This document shows positions 63,807 to 64,000 of a stretch of DNA of 64,000 bases, piece by piece; the stretch's first letter is position 1; each line of letters starts with the position of its first letter. This stretch comes from UPXZ01 sp047973025 (GTDB lineage Bacteria > Bacteroidota > Bacteroidia > Bacteroidales > Paludibacteraceae): assembly GCA_047973025.1 (NCBI GenBank), contig JBKEBE010000019.1, forward strand, positions 1 through 64,000. Direction: 5' to 3'. Under the pieces are notes generated by a model, which did not search any database, was not told where the DNA came from, and worked only from the letters and a program-made list of their open reading frames with translations. Made by a program: the position numbers and the translations under genes.

Positions 63807-64000
63807 ATGGCAAAAGGAAACATTGGGGTTACAAGTGATAATATTTTCCCCGTCATCAAGAAATTTCTCTACAGCGATCATGAGATTTTCTTGCGCGAAT
63901 TAGTATCAAATGCCGTGGATGCTACGCAAAAATTAAAAACATTATCGTCCGTTGGTGAGTACAAAGGCGAACTGGGTGATGTGACTGTTCGTGTCAGTAT
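63807..64000 (+). CDS. htpG: Molecular chaperone HtpG (Hsp90), 5' part
   Basis: The first 64 codons, cut by the window edge. The text AKGNIGVTSDNIFPVIKKF and FLRELVSNAVDATQKLKTL is the start of the Hsp90 ATPase domain; the Glu and Asn in RELVSNAVDA are the ATP-hydrolysis and magnesium residues. ATP-dependent protein folding and stress protection are expected. Confidence 0.95.
   Translation, partial: MAKGNIGVTSDNIFPVIKKFLYSDHEIFLRELVSNAVDATQKLKTLSSVGEYKGELGDVTVRVS

Overview
The window is a stretch of a Bacteroidota chromosome, most likely order Bacteroidales. Support comes from gene content and order (acpP-fabF-rnc; DUF4271-hemD-rnpA-yidD; DUF4290 next to murA; a MurA with Asp in place of the catalytic Cys; Por-type/T9SS C-terminal sorting domains) and from promoters of the Bacteroidetes type (TTTG, about 20 nt, TAnnTTTG) that can be read directly upstream of several genes. 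I cannot name the genus. TGA is used as a normal stop codon.

1-24 kb is a dense housekeeping region: the 3' part of an acyl-CoA synthetase gene, class II fructose-bisphosphate aldolase, the rnc/fabF/acpP fatty-acid cluster, purN, a secreted alpha/beta hydrolase, serC-serA, thioredoxin, an aldo/keto reductase, dnaE, rbfA, cysS, a TerB/J-domain protein, a secreted S1/P1-like nuclease, a queuosine-precursor transporter, the yidD/rnpA/hemD/DUF4271 cluster, a LOG-family protein and a lipoprotein endonuclease/phosphatase. 24-36 kb has DUF4290, murA, an IMPACT-family protein, a stand-alone AAA/DUF4143 ATPase, pyruvate:ferredoxin oxidoreductase, a tRNA with CAU anticodon, hpt, adk, obgE and pgeF.

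36-40 kb is a sulfur/thiol redox cluster on the minus strand: a CoA-disulfide-reductase-like flavoprotein with two rhodanese modules, an SQR-like flavoprotein and a membrane-anchored thioredoxin, with a palindromic operator-like site in front. 40-52.5 kb has an RluA-type pseudouridine synthase, a DUF5715/M15-like lipid-anchored or membrane protein, coaD, a C-terminal processing peptidase, the carboxynorspermidine polyamine pair (decarboxylase and dehydrogenase), a NitT/TauT-type ABC importer, a small outer-membrane protein and prfC.

52.5-60.3 kb is a decaying accessory island. It holds two group II intron remnants, each placed directly after an intrinsic terminator, fragments of T9SS-secreted proteins, a tail-fibre-type surface protein cut by an in-frame TGA, a trypsin-like T9SS protease whose start is frameshifted, and an intact IS982-family element flanked by unrelated gene fragments. 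The window ends with an OmpP1/FadL-like porin, an unusual Gly/Tyr/Trp-rich secreted protein with a Ser/Arg-rich tail, and the 5' end of htpG.

The least explained signals are two dispersed non-coding repeat families in gene leaders. One is a palindrome-ended element with four copies in two sizes (4762, 33278, 42340, 47436), always 14-98 nt in front of a plus-strand gene. The other is a 97-bp leader/promoter-like repeat in front of murA and the RluA-family gene.
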